Source: Actinokineospora alba
Lineage (GTDB): Bacteria > Actinomycetota > Actinomycetes > Mycobacteriales > Pseudonocardiaceae
Direction of reading: 5' to 3'
Assembly: GCF_004362515.1 (NCBI RefSeq)
Contig: NZ_SNXU01000001.1
Span: 4,154,001 to 4,218,000, forward strand
Length of the DNA: 64,000 bases
The position numbers were made by a program, and so were the translations under genes. Shown piece by piece: positions 8,283 through 17,739 of the stretch (within the stretch, counting starts at the first letter, position 1; every line of letters begins with the position of its first letter). The notes below the pieces were generated by a model. That model had not been told where the DNA came from. It saw only the letters and a program-made list of their open reading frames with translations, and did no database searches.

Positions 8283-9847
8283 TCCCGCCAGCCCGACATC
8301 TCCACGCCCTTCGCGATATCCAGGCGGAAGCCGAGGTCGATCTCGGTGCTCTTGCCGGGGGCGAGGTCGAGCTTCCAGGTGACTTCGCCCAACTCGGTCC
8401 GTTCCGCCGGGTCCGGGCGCAGCGTGACTTCGCGGACGATGATCGATTCGCTTCGCGAAACGGGAACCTGGTCTATGACCGTGACCCTCGCCGCGCGCGG
8501 ACCGAAGTTGCCCACCTTGATCCGGTAAGCGGCCTCTTGGCGCCGCGTGCCGCCTAGGACCGCCTTGCCCGCCGAGCGACGGACCAGTTCACGCTCGACC
8601 CGGATGCGCTCGTCGACGCCCAGCGTCAGCTCGACCTCCTCGCCCGGCGCCCACGGCTCCAGGTCGGTCGCGCCGACGAACTCCGTGTCGTGGAAGATCG
8701 ACGCCCGGCCCGGTCGCAGCGTGTGTTCCGACGTGTTGGTGACCGTGGCCCGCAGGTACGCCTCGGGCCCGCGCACGGGCACGGTCACGTGGTCGGTCTC
8801 AGCGGGCAGGTCGAACGCCGCCACCGTGGTGCGGTGCGCCGTGCCGTCCGCGGGGACGGCGATGGGGCGCGCGGGCCGGTAGGTGGCCGAGGTGGCGCCC
8901 TGCTCGACAACCGCGTACCGCTCGTCCATCGCAGGCGCTGCCGCCGCCATCGCGGGCATCGGCATCGACCCGCCCGGAGCGGCGTCCATGGCCGCTCCGT
9001 AGCCGCCGCCACGCGCCATCTTGGGCGCGATCGGCCGCAGCACGTCGACGTACCAAGGCGACAGCTCGGGCACGTTCAGGCCGTCGGTGGGCTGGGCGGT
9101 CGAGAGCCGCAAGTCGCACTCCGGCCAGTCCTCGCCCGTGTGCTGGGTGACCAAGCCGAACCAGGTGACCGCGAGCGAGCCCTCGGACAGCCGCACGTCG
9201 TAGCGCGACTCCCAGTTGCCCCCGTGCACCAGATAGGAGACCTCGAACTCCAGGTCACCTGCCTCGGCGACCTCCACGTCGACGTCGACGGCCATCCGGT
9301 CCGGCGCGCGATGGCCGTAGCGGTCGTTGAGCTTGCGCTCGATCTCGTCGTGCTCCTCCTGCACCTTGCGTCGCGCGGAGGCGAGGTCGCGCTGGTCGGC
9401 CAACACGGACGCGAGCTGCCGTGCCAGTTCGTCGGACACGGACGCGACGCGCGCGGGGTCGGTCTGCTCGCGCGCGAGGGCCTTGGCGAAGGTGCCGCCC
9501 GCGTGCTTGCCCAGGTTCGTGACCATGTCCGCCCGCGCGGCAAGCACGGTCTCCTTGTCGCCGATCTCGTCGAGAGCGCGGCGGATCAGGTCCCGCTGCT
9601 CCTCCAACTCGGCGACAACGCCGTCGGGGGTTCGCGGGTGGTGCTCGGCGCGCACATCGACACCCAGCACGGTCGCCGGGCCGCGGCCGTTGACCCGCAC
9701 CGAATCCGGATGCAGCGACATCGGCAGCCCGCCGATGGCCACCCGCTGCTCACCCGGCTCGAGGCCGAGCACTCCGCGGCGGGTGATCCGCGCTTGTCCT
9801 GGATAAACGGTCACGGCGACGATCGGGGCGTCGAGTCGACTGGTCAC
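8279..9847 (-). CDS. MuiA-type DUF4139 domain protein
   Basis: This 522-residue protein has an N-terminal DUF4140-type beta domain (about 1-100). A helical, probably coiled-coil segment rich in Glu and Arg follows (about 85-190), then a beta-rich C-terminal DUF4139 domain. That is the architecture of mucoidy inhibitor MuiA-like proteins. The function in actinobacteria is unknown. A Gly/Met/Ala-rich insert (about 275-310, GGGYGAAMDAAPGG and MPMPAMAAAAP) interrupts the DUF4139 domain and looks like a flexible linker. No signal peptide is evident. Confidence 0.82.
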   Translation of the reverse strand: MTSRLDAPIVAVTVYPGQARITRRGVLGLEPGEQRVAIGGLPMSLHPDSVRVNGRGPATVLGVDVRAEHHPRTPDGVVAELEEQRDLIRRALDEIGDKETVLAARADMVTNLGKHAGGTFAKALAREQTDPARVASVSDELARQLASVLADQRDLASARRKVQEEHDEIERKLNDRYGHRAPDRMAVDVDVEVAEAGDLEFEVSYLVHGGNWESRYDVRLSEGSLAVTWFGLVTQHTGEDWPECDLRLSTAQPTDGLNVPELSPWYVDVLRPIAPKMARGGGYGAAMDAAPGGSMPMPAMAAAAPAMDERYAVVEQGATSATYRPARPIAVPADGTAHRTTVAAFDLPAETDHVTVPVRGPEAYLRATVTNTSEHTLRPGRASIFHDTEFVGATDLEPWAPGEEVELTLGVDERIRVERELVRRSAGKAVLGGTRRQEAAYRIKVGNFGPRAARVTVIDQVPVSRSESIIVREVTLRPDPAERTELGEVTWKLDLAPGKSTEIDLGFRLDIAKGVEMSGWRD

Positions 9848-9984
9848 CCCGCGAGGCTACCCACGCCGGGCCCGCGCGGCACGTGTCCACAGTGGAGAGA
9901 ACGACTTTCGGCGTATTGACACCCTGTGGACGTTGACGGAATGGTTCGGCCCGACCTGACACCCTGCCTCGTCTGGAGTCAACC

Positions 9985-11820
9985 ATGAGACGTGCGCGAC
10001 CCGCCGTCACGGCCCTGGCCGCCTTACTCGCCGTTCCCCTGCTCACCAGCAGCGCCTCCGCCCAGGTCGACCCGCCCAAGCCGGTCTTCGCCGACGGACA
10101 GGCGCAGCCGGTCTTCGACCCGAAGGACGTCGTCCGCCAGTCCCTCTGGGTCTCCGCGCCGGTCGACTCCGACTTCGACGGCAAGGACGACCTCGTCCAC
10201 GTCGAGGTCGTCCGGCCCAAGGCCACCGAACTCGGTATGAAGGTGCCGGTCATCTACCAGGCGAGCCCGTATTACGCGGGTGGCAACGACGTGCCCAACC
10301 ACGGCGTCGACCAAGAGTTGTACGTCCCCGGCAAGCCCGGAAACGGCGGCCACAAGACCGCTTCGCGCGGGTTGTCCGACGAGCGCGTCACCGCCGCGAT
10401 GGGACCGAACGCGCCGATCACCTGGCGCTACGAGTCCTACTTCACCGCGCGCGGCTTCGCCGTGGTCTACGCCGAGTCGCTCGGTTCCGGGCTCTCCACC
10501 GGCTGCCCCACCAGCGGCGGCCGCAACGAGACCATCGGCGCCAAGTCGGTCGTGGACTGGCTCAACGGCCGTGCCCCCGGTGCCGACGCGGCGGGCGCAC
10601 CGGTCGCCGCGGACTGGACCACCGGCAAGGTCGGCATGATGGGCGTGTCCTACAACGGCACCCTGCCCAACGCGGTCGCCACGACCGGTGTCGAGGGTCT
10701 GGAGACCATCGTCCCGATCGCGGCGATCTCCAGTTGGTACGACTACTACCGGGCCGACGGTCTGGTCGTGGCGCCCGGGACGTTCCAGGGTGAAGACCTC
10801 GATGTGCTCGCGGACTACGTCTACACGCGCGAAGACCGCGAGATCTGCAAGCCGGTGATCGCCGAGATCCTGACCGAGCAGGACCGGGTGACCGGTGACT
10901 ACAGCCCCTTCTGGGACGAGCGGAACTACCTCAACGACGTCGGGAACGTTCGGGCTTCGGTGTTCGCCGTGCACGGGCTCAACGACTGGAACGTCAAGAT
11001 GACCCACGTCGAGCAGTGGTACACCGCGCTCAAGCGGCACGGGGTCGAGCACAAGATCTGGCTGCACCAGTCCGGCCACGCCGACCCGTTCCGGCTGCGC
11101 CAGGCCGAGTGGATGGTGGCGCTCAACCGGTGGATGTCGCACTACCTCTACGCGATCGACAACGGCGTCGAGGACGAGCCGAAGTCGACCGTCCAGCGTG
11201 AGGACATGACCTGGCACGACGAAGCCGACTGGCCCGCGCCGGGGACCATGTCCGCCCGGCTCTACCCGTCCGTGGGCGGTTCGGCCCACGGTGGGCTGAG
11301 CGCGCGTCCGTCGTTCGGTCGCCCGGTGGTCGAGTCGCTGACCGATGACGTGGCCAAGACCGCGGAGGAACTCGCGGCCGCGGCGGCGTCGGACAACCGG
11401 CTGTCCTACGTGACCCGCCCCGCCGCGCAGCCGCTGCGGATCAGCGGCGTCGTCCGGGCCGACCTGCGGCTGTCGTTCAGCAAGCCCGCGGCGAACGTGA
11501 CCGTGCTGCTGGTCGACCGCGCGCCGGACGGCAAGACGTCGATCGTGACGCGTGGATGGACCGACCCGCAGAACCGGCAGTCGCCGAGCCAGACCAAGCC
11601 GATCCAGCCGGGCAAGGCTTACGACATCCAGGTGGACCTCGTCCCGGACGACTACGTCCTGGCTGCGGGCCACAGCCTCGCGGTGGTAGTCATGTCCAGC
11701 GACTACGACTACACGCTGCGCCCACGCCCGGGTGCGGGGATCTCCCTGGACCTGTCGCACAGCTACCTGACCCTGCCCGCAGTGGGAGGTCAGGCGGCCG
11801 TCCGCGCCTCCGTTGGATAG
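9985..11820 (+). CDS. Secreted Xaa-Pro dipeptidyl-peptidase (S15 family)
   Basis: This exported 611-residue peptidase would release X-Pro dipeptides from proline-rich peptides. A Sec signal peptide (residues 1-26, ending SSASA) is followed by a long catalytic alpha/beta-hydrolase domain. The nucleophile is Ser222 in GVSYNG, with acid Asp334 in GLNDWNV and base His365 in QSGHADPF. A C-terminal beta-jellyroll completes the S15 architecture. The ATG lies 137 bp from the divergent MuiA gene. That gap holds TTGACA-like sequences and one copy of the TCCACAGTGGA motif, but no promoter can be fixed. Confidence 0.9.
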   Translation: MRRARPAVTALAALLAVPLLTSSASAQVDPPKPVFADGQAQPVFDPKDVVRQSLWVSAPVDSDFDGKDDLVHVEVVRPKATELGMKVPVIYQASPYYAGGNDVPNHGVDQELYVPGKPGNGGHKTASRGLSDERVTAAMGPNAPITWRYESYFTARGFAVVYAESLGSGLSTGCPTSGGRNETIGAKSVVDWLNGRAPGADAAGAPVAADWTTGKVGMMGVSYNGTLPNAVATTGVEGLETIVPIAAISSWYDYYRADGLVVAPGTFQGEDLDVLADYVYTREDREICKPVIAEILTEQDRVTGDYSPFWDERNYLNDVGNVRASVFAVHGLNDWNVKMTHVEQWYTALKRHGVEHKIWLHQSGHADPFRLRQAEWMVALNRWMSHYLYAIDNGVEDEPKSTVQREDMTWHDEADWPAPGTMSARLYPSVGGSAHGGLSARPSFGRPVVESLTDDVAKTAEELAAAAASDNRLSYVTRPAAQPLRISGVVRADLRLSFSKPAANVTVLLVDRAPDGKTSIVTRGWTDPQNRQSPSQTKPIQPGKAYDIQVDLVPDDYVLAAGHSLAVVVMSSDYDYTLRPRPGAGISLDLSHSYLTLPAVGGQAAVRASVG

Positions 11821-11935
11821 TCCCCTAATGAACCCCTAGCCAGGAAACTGTTCACCGTCGAGTCGTCTGTCGAGCCTTTCGCGCCGACATACGTCGTGGT
11901 CCGATCGATGTATCGGATCTTCGCGGAGGTGTCAG

Positions 11936-12778
11936 ATGAACAGGTACTTATCCCTGGCGTGCACCACAGTCGTCGCGGCGGCGCTCCTCGTGTTGGGCGA
12001 GGGCGTCGCCGCGGCCGCTCCGGGCTTCCAAATGCCATTCCCCTGTGGGCAGGTCTGGTCCGGGCAGACCCGCAGTGACCACAGTCCGGCGAACGCGGTC
12101 GACTTCAACCGCACCGACGATCTCAACGACCCGGTGGTCGCGTCCGCGGGCGGCACGGTCAGCCGCTCGGAGAGCGAAGGCGACGTCAGCTACGGGCAGT
12201 GGATCGAGATCGATCACGGCTCCGGCTGGCGGACCCGCTACGCGCACCTGTCGGTGCGGCGTGTCTCGGTCGGGCAGTCCGTCTCGATCGGCCAGCTCAT
12301 CGGCAACGTCGGCAGCACGGGTGGGTCGTCCGGGCCTCACCTGCACTTCGAGCAGCGGCTCAACGGAGTCGCGCAGAAGATTGTGTTCAACGGCAGCCAG
12401 ATCTTCTACTGGGGCACTCGCAGCTACACGAGCAACAACCGGTGCGGTGGCGGGAATCCGTACACGCCGCAGGAAGTGTGCGGCAGCGGCTACAGCGTGA
12501 TCGACTCCGCGGCGCTGGGCACGTCGGGTCGGACCTACCTGCTCTACAACTCCGGCAACGGGTACAACTGCGTCGCCACGATCAAGTCGGTCAACATCGG
12601 CACGGCCTCCGCGGTCTCGGCGTTCCTCGAGGTCGCGGGCGGTACGCGAACCACGGACTCCGGGTCGTACAAGTACTACGCGGGACCGGTGAAGCGGTCC
12701 GCGCCGGGCAAGTGCGTGAAGTGGGGCGGGTCGGTCGGGTCGGCGTCCTACGCCAGCCCGTTCGAACACTGCGGCTGA
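11936..12778 (+). CDS. Secreted M23 family metallopeptidase
   Basis: This 280-residue protein has a signal peptide (1-28, ending VAAAA) and a LytM/M23 zinc endopeptidase domain (about 33-145) with H49, D56, H104 and the HLHFE motif (H135, H137). A further ~135-residue extension has four Cys that may form disulfides. It would cleave peptidoglycan cross-bridges or other Gly-containing peptides outside the cell. A GGAGGTG ribosome-binding site precedes the ATG by 5 bases. The C-terminal extension resembles that of secreted lytic-type proteases of actinomycetes and could bind the wall; that part is inference. The gene ends just before a strong terminator. Confidence 0.88.
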   Translation: MNRYLSLACTTVVAAALLVLGEGVAAAAPGFQMPFPCGQVWSGQTRSDHSPANAVDFNRTDDLNDPVVASAGGTVSRSESEGDVSYGQWIEIDHGSGWRTRYAHLSVRRVSVGQSVSIGQLIGNVGSTGGSSGPHLHFEQRLNGVAQKIVFNGSQIFYWGTRSYTSNNRCGGGNPYTPQEVCGSGYSVIDSAALGTSGRTYLLYNSGNGYNCVATIKSVNIGTASAVSAFLEVAGGTRTTDSGSYKYYAGPVKRSAPGKCVKWGGSVGSASYASPFEHCG

Positions 12779-12792
12779 AGAGGGTAACGCGG

Positions 12793-12824
12793 GGGCCCGA
12801 CGAAACCACGGTCTCGTCGGGCCC
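12793..12824 (+). terminator. Hairpin terminator after the M23 gene
   Basis: A perfect 11-bp stem, GGGCCCGACGA / TCGTCGGGCCC, encloses a 10-base loop 15 bases after the M23 stop codon. A short T-containing tail follows. Confidence 0.8.
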
Positions 12825-12905
12825 TTGTCCACAGTGGTCAATGCGCTATCCACAGTGGAATCACGGTGGGTGTCCCGGCGGCCGGATCCGCCGCACAGTG
12901 GTCCC

Positions 12906-13955
12906 ATGACGCACCTCCACGCCACCATCACCCTCGCCGACGAAGGCGACTTCGTAGCGGCCGTGCCGACGCTGCTCGGCTTTCACCCGGTCGACTCGAT
13001 CACCATGCTCACGGTCGTCGACGACGGTCCGCGCTGCCGGATCGGCCAACTGATGCGCTCGGACCTTCCCGAGCCGGGCGACGAACTGCCGCTGGCGCGG
13101 TACCTGAGCCAGGCGTGCGCCCAGAACGGCGGCCGTCGCGTCTTCGTCCTGGTCACCGGAGGCGGTCCGGGCCCGTTGCCGCGGAGCCCTTTCGTCGACT
13201 TGGTCCGCGCCGCGTTCGAGGAGGAAGGGGTGGCGGTCGAGCGGGTCGTCTGGGCCCAGTCCGCCAAGGTGGGGGAGAAGTGGTGGTGCTACGACGATCC
13301 TGAACGGTCGGGGGACGTCCCCGATCCGGACAGCGCTCCGGTCGCCGCCGCGCTGGCGGTCGCGGGACTGGTGAAGTACCCCACCCGTGAGGCCCTGGCC
13401 GCGACGCTGGCACCCGACCCTCCCGACGCCATACGCCGCCGCGCCGTGCTGATCCACGCTCTGGCCCAAGACCACGCCGGGAAGTGCGATCCCGAAGCCT
13501 TCTCCCGGGACTGGACCCTGGTCGAAGCGGCGCTGGAGGACTTCGCGCCATCCACAGTGGACTCATCAGGCCGCGCTGTGGAGCCTCGCTGGGACGACGA
13601 ACGCATCGCCGCGTTGGCGTTGGCCCTGTGCCACAGCGACGTCAGGAGCGAATGCCTCAAGATCGCGCTGTCCGCCCGGGCGCCCGCGGCGGTACGCCTG
13701 TGGACCCGGCTGACCCGGTCGACCCCGGCTCCTGAACGCGCGCAACCCGCCGTGCTGCTGGCGATCGGCGCGTACCTCGGCGGGGACGGCCCGCTCGCGC
13801 AGATCGCCTTGGACGTCGCGATGGAGGCCAACCCCGGCCACTCCCTGGCCGTCCTCCTGCGCGCGGCGATCGGCCACGCGATCGCCCCGACAGAACTCCG
13901 CGAGATCATCACCCGCGCCGGCCAACACGCGACCCGGACCAGGGCGGCACCGTGA
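12906..13955 (+). CDS. DUF4192 domain-containing protein
   Basis: This is a 349-residue cytosolic protein of unknown function. Its N-terminus contains the family signature AAVPTLLGFHPVDSITML, and the C-terminal part is helical with a tandem-repeat feel (AVLLAIGAYLGGDGPLAQIALDVAM). DUF4192 is widespread in actinobacteria, and no catalytic motif is seen. ATG 12906 directly precedes the conserved block; the frame is open upstream but only through the terminator region. The last codons share a 36-bp imperfect direct repeat with the sequence 90 bp downstream. Confidence 0.82.
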   Translation: MTHLHATITLADEGDFVAAVPTLLGFHPVDSITMLTVVDDGPRCRIGQLMRSDLPEPGDELPLARYLSQACAQNGGRRVFVLVTGGGPGPLPRSPFVDLVRAAFEEEGVAVERVVWAQSAKVGEKWWCYDDPERSGDVPDPDSAPVAAALAVAGLVKYPTREALAATLAPDPPDAIRRRAVLIHALAQDHAGKCDPEAFSRDWTLVEAALEDFAPSTVDSSGRAVEPRWDDERIAALALALCHSDVRSECLKIALSARAPAAVRLWTRLTRSTPAPERAQPAVLLAIGAYLGGDGPLAQIALDVAMEANPGHSLAVLLRAAIGHAIAPTELREIITRAGQHATRTRAAP

Positions 13956-14050
13956 AACCACTGCGCGCCTGCAGCCGCTCGGCCCCCGAACCCGCGCGAA
14001 CAGCAGTGCGGGCAAACATGCGACCCGCATCAGGGCGACGCCATGAATCC
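13924..14050. repeat. Imperfect 36-bp direct repeat at the DUF4192 3' end
   Basis: Positions 13924-13959 (the last codons and stop of the DUF4192 gene) and 14015-14050 share 29 of 36 bases, with the core GCGACCCG. The remaining gap to galE (to 14218) holds nothing else recognisable. Confidence 0.5.
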
Positions 14051-14218
14051 GAGACCTGGCGGCGTTCGTTGGGGTTCACCGTGGCGGCGGGCAACGCCCT
14101 GCTGGGCCCGCACCAGCCCATGAGCATGGCGGGCACCCGCAGTCAGTGCACCAGGTTCGCCGCGCGCGACATGGTTGACCGCGTTGGCTGCTTCCCGGGG
14201 ACGGGCATCTGCGCCGGG

Positions 14219-15175
14219 TCAGCCTCGGGCGCGGGTGAACTCCCAGGCGTCGCTGACAATGGTGCGCAGGTCGGGGCGTTCGGGCTTCCAGCCCAGTCGC
14301 GTGCTCGCGGCGTCCGACGAGGCGACGAGGATCGCCGGGTCTCCCGGCCGTCGGTCGGCGAACTCCGCCGGGATGGCGTGGCCGGTGACCTCGCGGCAGG
14401 TCTGCACGACCTCGCGGTTGGAGAAGCCGGTGCCGGTGCCGAGGTTGAAGATCTGGTGCTCGCCCGCGACGGCGTGGCCCAGGGCGAGGAGGTGGGCCTC
14501 GGCGAGGTCGAGGACGTGGATGTAGTCGCGCACGCAGGTGCCGTCGGGGGTCGGGTAGTCCTCCCCGTAGATGGACAGCTTGTCCCGCTTGCCCATGGCG
14601 ACCTGCAGCACGATCGGGATCAGGTGGGTCTCGGTGGTGTGCCGCTCGCCGAAGGAGCCGTACGCGCCCGCCACGTTGAAGTAGCGCAGGCTCACCGCGG
14701 CCAGGCCGTGGGCGGCGGCGTAGGAGGTGATGGCGTGGTCGATGGCGAGCTTGGTGGCGCCGTAGGTGTTGGTGGGGCGGGTGGGGGCGGTCTCGAGGAT
14801 CGGGACCTGCTCCGGCTCGCCGTAGGTCGCGGCGGTCGAGGAGAACACCAGTCGAGGGGTGCCGTGCTCACGCATGGCGTCGAGCAGCCGAAGGGAGGTG
14901 AGGACGTTGCCGTTCCAGTACTTGCCGGGGTCCTGCATGGACTCGCCGACCAGTGACTTCGCCGCGAAGTGCAGCACGCCGTCGAACCCCTCGGCGAGCA
15001 GCTTGGGCGCCACCTCGGCGAGATCGCCCTCGACGAACCGGGCGCCCTCGGGGATGGCGTCCGCGTGCCCGGTCGACAGGTCGTCCACGACCACGACCTC
15101 GTGCCCGGTCTCCACCAGCCGCGCCGCGCAGACGCTGCCGACATACCCCGCTCCACCGGTCACGAGCAGCTTCAC
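14219..15175 (-). CDS. galE: UDP-glucose 4-epimerase
   Basis: This short-chain dehydrogenase/reductase-type epimerase interconverts UDP-glucose and UDP-galactose in the Leloir pathway. It has 318 residues with a Rossmann NAD motif, GGAGYVG, at residues 7-13, catalytic SST around 112-114, and YxxxK at Y138/K142. GTG 15175 begins VKLLVTGGAGYVG, the normal family start; the frame extends 23 codons further upstream without family similarity. It lies 110 bp downstream of galK on the same strand. No galT is present nearby, so the Leloir set is split. Confidence 0.93.
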   Translation of the reverse strand: MKLLVTGGAGYVGSVCAARLVETGHEVVVVDDLSTGHADAIPEGARFVEGDLAEVAPKLLAEGFDGVLHFAAKSLVGESMQDPGKYWNGNVLTSLRLLDAMREHGTPRLVFSSTAATYGEPEQVPILETAPTRPTNTYGATKLAIDHAITSYAAAHGLAAVSLRYFNVAGAYGSFGERHTTETHLIPIVLQVAMGKRDKLSIYGEDYPTPDGTCVRDYIHVLDLAEAHLLALGHAVAGEHQIFNLGTGTGFSNREVVQTCREVTGHAIPAEFADRRPGDPAILVASSDAASTRLGWKPERPDLRTIVSDAWEFTRARG

Positions 15176-15285
15176 CGTGGTCCTCGCCTTCCTCGTCCTC
15201 GCGACGGCGTGTCTCGCCTTCGCGACGACCCTAGTGTCGCGCACGGCACACTCCGGCCGACGCCCCGCCTACCGCACAGCGACGC

Positions 15286-16416
15286 TCAGAAGTCCCGGCC
15301 CGCGCCCGCGGACGGCACCGCCGGGAACATTCGCGGCGGGACGAACGACCGGTCCGCGAACGCGGCCAGCACGGCCGACCGGACCCGCGCGACCCGGTCG
15401 ACGGGCACCAGTGCGATGGCCGTGCCACCGAACCCGCCACCGGTCATCCGGGCGCCCAGGGCTCCAGCACCGACCGCGGCCTCCACCGCGACGTCGAGCT
15501 CCACGCACGACACGCGGTAGTCGTCGCGCAGGCTGCGGTGCGACTCCGTCAACAGGGCACCGATCCGCTCGGGGGCGTCCGCGCGCAGCGCCTCGACGGT
15601 TCGCAGGACCCGTTCGTTCTCGGACACCACATGCCTGGCCAGCGGCAGCAACTCGGGTGGAAGCCCGGACACGTCACTGGCATCACGGAGAGAAGGGAGG
15701 CCCAACAGCTCGGCCGCGTGCTCGCAGCCCTTGCGCCGGTCGCCGTAGGCCGAGTCGGCCAGCGAGTGGCTGACCCGGGTGTCGATCGCCAGGACTTCGA
15801 GGCCATGGGCGGACGCGTCGAACGGGATCTGTTCCTGCTCGCCGGAGCGGACGTCGACGAACAGGACGTGCGCGTCCACGCAGCACAGGGACGCGGTCTG
15901 GTCGAGCAGGCCGGTCGGGGCGCCGACGAAGTCGTTCTCCGACCGCTGGACCCAGCGGGCCAGTTCGGTCAGCGACGGCCGCTCACCGGACCCGAGGTCG
16001 AGCAGGGCGAGCGCGACCGCGCACTGCAGGGCGTGCGACGACGACAGCCCGGCGCCCGTCGGGACGTCGCCCGCGATGACCAGGTCGGCGCCGGTGTCGA
16101 AACCGTGGTCGCGCAGCACCCAGGCCACACCGCACGGGTATGCGGCCCACCCGGTCACCCCGCCGGGACGCAGATCCGCCACCGCGACCGGGCCCGCGTG
16201 CTGGGCGACACCGCCCTCGCCCACGGTGGTGGCGGTGAGCAGCCCGTCATCCCGCGGCGCCGCGGCGACGGCGATACGGAAGGGAAGGGCGAAAGGGAGG
16301 ACGAAACCGTCGTTGTAATCGGTGTGCTCACCGATGAGATTCACCCGGCCGGGCGCGGACCAGACACCGGCAGGGGCACGGCCGTGCTCCCGCCGGAACG
16401 CGTCGGCCGCTCGCAT
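15286..16416 (-). CDS. galK: Galactokinase
   Basis: This GHMP-family kinase phosphorylates galactose at C1. From ATG 16416 the protein has 376 residues, the normal length. It starts MRAADAFRREHG and is followed by the galactokinase signature GRVNLIGEHTDYNDGF (residues 23-38) and the ATP-binding motif GAGLSSSHAL. The same frame stays open to ATG 16830, which has a GAGG sequence just upstream. That would add a 138-residue low-complexity N-terminus including NAGGP pentapeptide repeats. The short form is preferred on family length, but the long form is possible. The gene lies between galE and ideR on the same strand. Confidence 0.9.
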   Translation of the reverse strand: MRAADAFRREHGRAPAGVWSAPGRVNLIGEHTDYNDGFVLPFALPFRIAVAAAPRDDGLLTATTVGEGGVAQHAGPVAVADLRPGGVTGWAAYPCGVAWVLRDHGFDTGADLVIAGDVPTGAGLSSSHALQCAVALALLDLGSGERPSLTELARWVQRSENDFVGAPTGLLDQTASLCCVDAHVLFVDVRSGEQEQIPFDASAHGLEVLAIDTRVSHSLADSAYGDRRKGCEHAAELLGLPSLRDASDVSGLPPELLPLARHVVSENERVLRTVEALRADAPERIGALLTESHRSLRDDYRVSCVELDVAVEAAVGAGALGARMTGGGFGGTAIALVPVDRVARVRSAVLAAFADRSFVPPRMFPAVPSAGAGRDF

Positions 16417-16946
16417 GGCTGGGGTCGCCCCGACCGGACCGGCCGCAGTCGGACCGGTCCCGACCGGACCGCCTGCGTTCGGACCGCCTGCGTTGGGACC
16501 GCCTGCGTTGGGACCGCCTGCGTTGGGACCGCCTGCGTTGGGACCGCCGGCGTTCGGAGTGCCCGCGTTGGGACCGCCTGCGTTCGGAGCGGCCGCATTC
16601 GGCGCGGCCGTCGGACCGGCTGCATTTGGAGCGCCCGCCCTGGGAGCGCCCGCGCTCGCGCCTGGCTGCTCGCCGCTGGGGCGGTTGGGGTCGGAAGCCG
16701 ATGACGACCGGTGGGATCCACTGGTCGCGGTGGCTCCCGGTGCTTCGCCGGTTCGGCTGCCGTCGGGCACGGCGCTGGACGTGCCAGTGCCGTGGCCGTC
16801 GGTGCTGGCGGCCACTGGCGTGTGCGGCATGCCCTCAGGTTCGACCGTGCCCCACGGTGGCGAGCTGCGGGGTGGGTCGAGCGGGCTGACCGGGGTGGTG
16901 CTGTGCCTGTAGTCGGGCAGGTTGGTGCCCTGGTCGAAGCCTCTGG
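16417..16946. other. Gene-poor 530 bp between galK and ideR
   Basis: This stretch holds the 15-bp tandem repeat array at 16471-16650 and a GC-rich sequence with no clear gene of its own. It is open in the galK frame up to 16830 and also on the opposite strand, which is expected for a stop-free 15-bp repeat. No promoter or iron box could be identified by eye. Confidence 0.5.
16471..16650. repeat. 15-bp tandem repeat array upstream of galK
   Basis: About 12 units of a 15-bp repeat, consensus GCCTGCGTTGGGACC, occur here. Four consecutive units are identical (16486-16545) and units are degenerate towards 16650. Read on the minus strand in the galK frame it would encode repeated Asn-Ala-Gly-Gly-Pro. 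Unit identity at the centre suggests recent slippage expansion. Confidence 0.9.
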
Positions 16947-17639
16947 TCACGTCGAGCGAGCCAGCACCGCGTGCAGGACGATCGGGGCCAGCTGGGCGGT
17001 GTTGCCCGCGCCGGTGATCTCGATGTTGCCTTCGCCCTTGGCCGCGCCGACGGCGATCATCTCGCCGGGCATCATCCCCACGGCCTTGAGCTCGCCCATC
17101 AGCTGCGAGTCGAGCTGCACGTGTTCGGCGATGCGGCGGACCTCCACGGTGCCGCCGCCGCGGCGGGCGACCTCGTCGAGGCGGACCAGGCCCGCTTCGA
17201 CCGGGGGAGCGGGCTCGCCCTCGCCGAGTTCGTCCAAGCCGGGGATCGGGTTGCCGTACGGAGACGTCGTGGGGTGGCCGAGGAGCTTGACCAGCTTGCG
17301 CTCGACGGCCTCGCTCATCACGTGCTCCCAGCGGCACGCCTCGCTGTGGACCTGCTCCCACTCCAGGCCGATGACGTCGACGAGCAGGCGCTCGGCGAGG
17401 CGGTGCTTGCGCATCACGGCGATGGCCAGGGAACGGCCGTGGTCGGTGAGTTCGAGGTGGCGGTCGCCCGCGACGATGAGCAGCCCGTCGCGCTCCATCC
17501 GGCCCACGGTCTGGCTCACGGTGGGCCCGCTCTGGCCGAGGCGTTCCGCGATGCGGGCACGCAGGGGGACGACGCCCTCTTCCTCGAGTTCGTAGATCGT
17601 CCGCAGGTACATCTCTGTGGTGTCGATGAGATCGTTCAC
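16947..17639 (-). CDS. ideR: Iron-dependent DtxR-family repressor, IdeR-like
   Basis: This metal-responsive repressor should control iron uptake and storage genes when bound to Fe(II). The protein is 230 residues, the same length as mycobacterial IdeR. It has an N-terminal winged helix (TTEMYLRTIYELEEEG and SGPTVSQTVGRMERDG), a dimerisation/metal domain with ACRWEHVMSEAVE, and a C-terminal SH3-like FeoA-type domain. GTG 17639 begins VNDLIDTTEMYLR, matching the family start. It is divergent from the sulfurtransferase gene with 100 bp between the starts. Confidence 0.92.
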   Translation of the reverse strand: MNDLIDTTEMYLRTIYELEEEGVVPLRARIAERLGQSGPTVSQTVGRMERDGLLIVAGDRHLELTDHGRSLAIAVMRKHRLAERLLVDVIGLEWEQVHSEACRWEHVMSEAVERKLVKLLGHPTTSPYGNPIPGLDELGEGEPAPPVEAGLVRLDEVARRGGGTVEVRRIAEHVQLDSQLMGELKAVGMMPGEMIAVGAAKGEGNIEITGAGNTAQLAPIVLHAVLARST

Positions 17640-17739
17640 GCCGTTCCCCTTCGTCGGCTCCAATGGTAGTCGCTGCACCCGACAGGGCTGCGGCTATGTA
17701 GCCGTGAGTGATCACACGGCGGTGCGGCAGGATGGCGGG

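Noticed and set aside
12825..12859. Replication origin, because TTGTCCACA resembles a DnaA box
   Set aside because: There is a single box, explained by the common TCCACAGTGG word; no dnaA, dnaN or box cluster is near.
16322..16912. A plus-strand frame across the galK leader with PALGP repeats
   Set aside because: A 15-bp stop-free tandem repeat opens every frame; no start context or family supports it.
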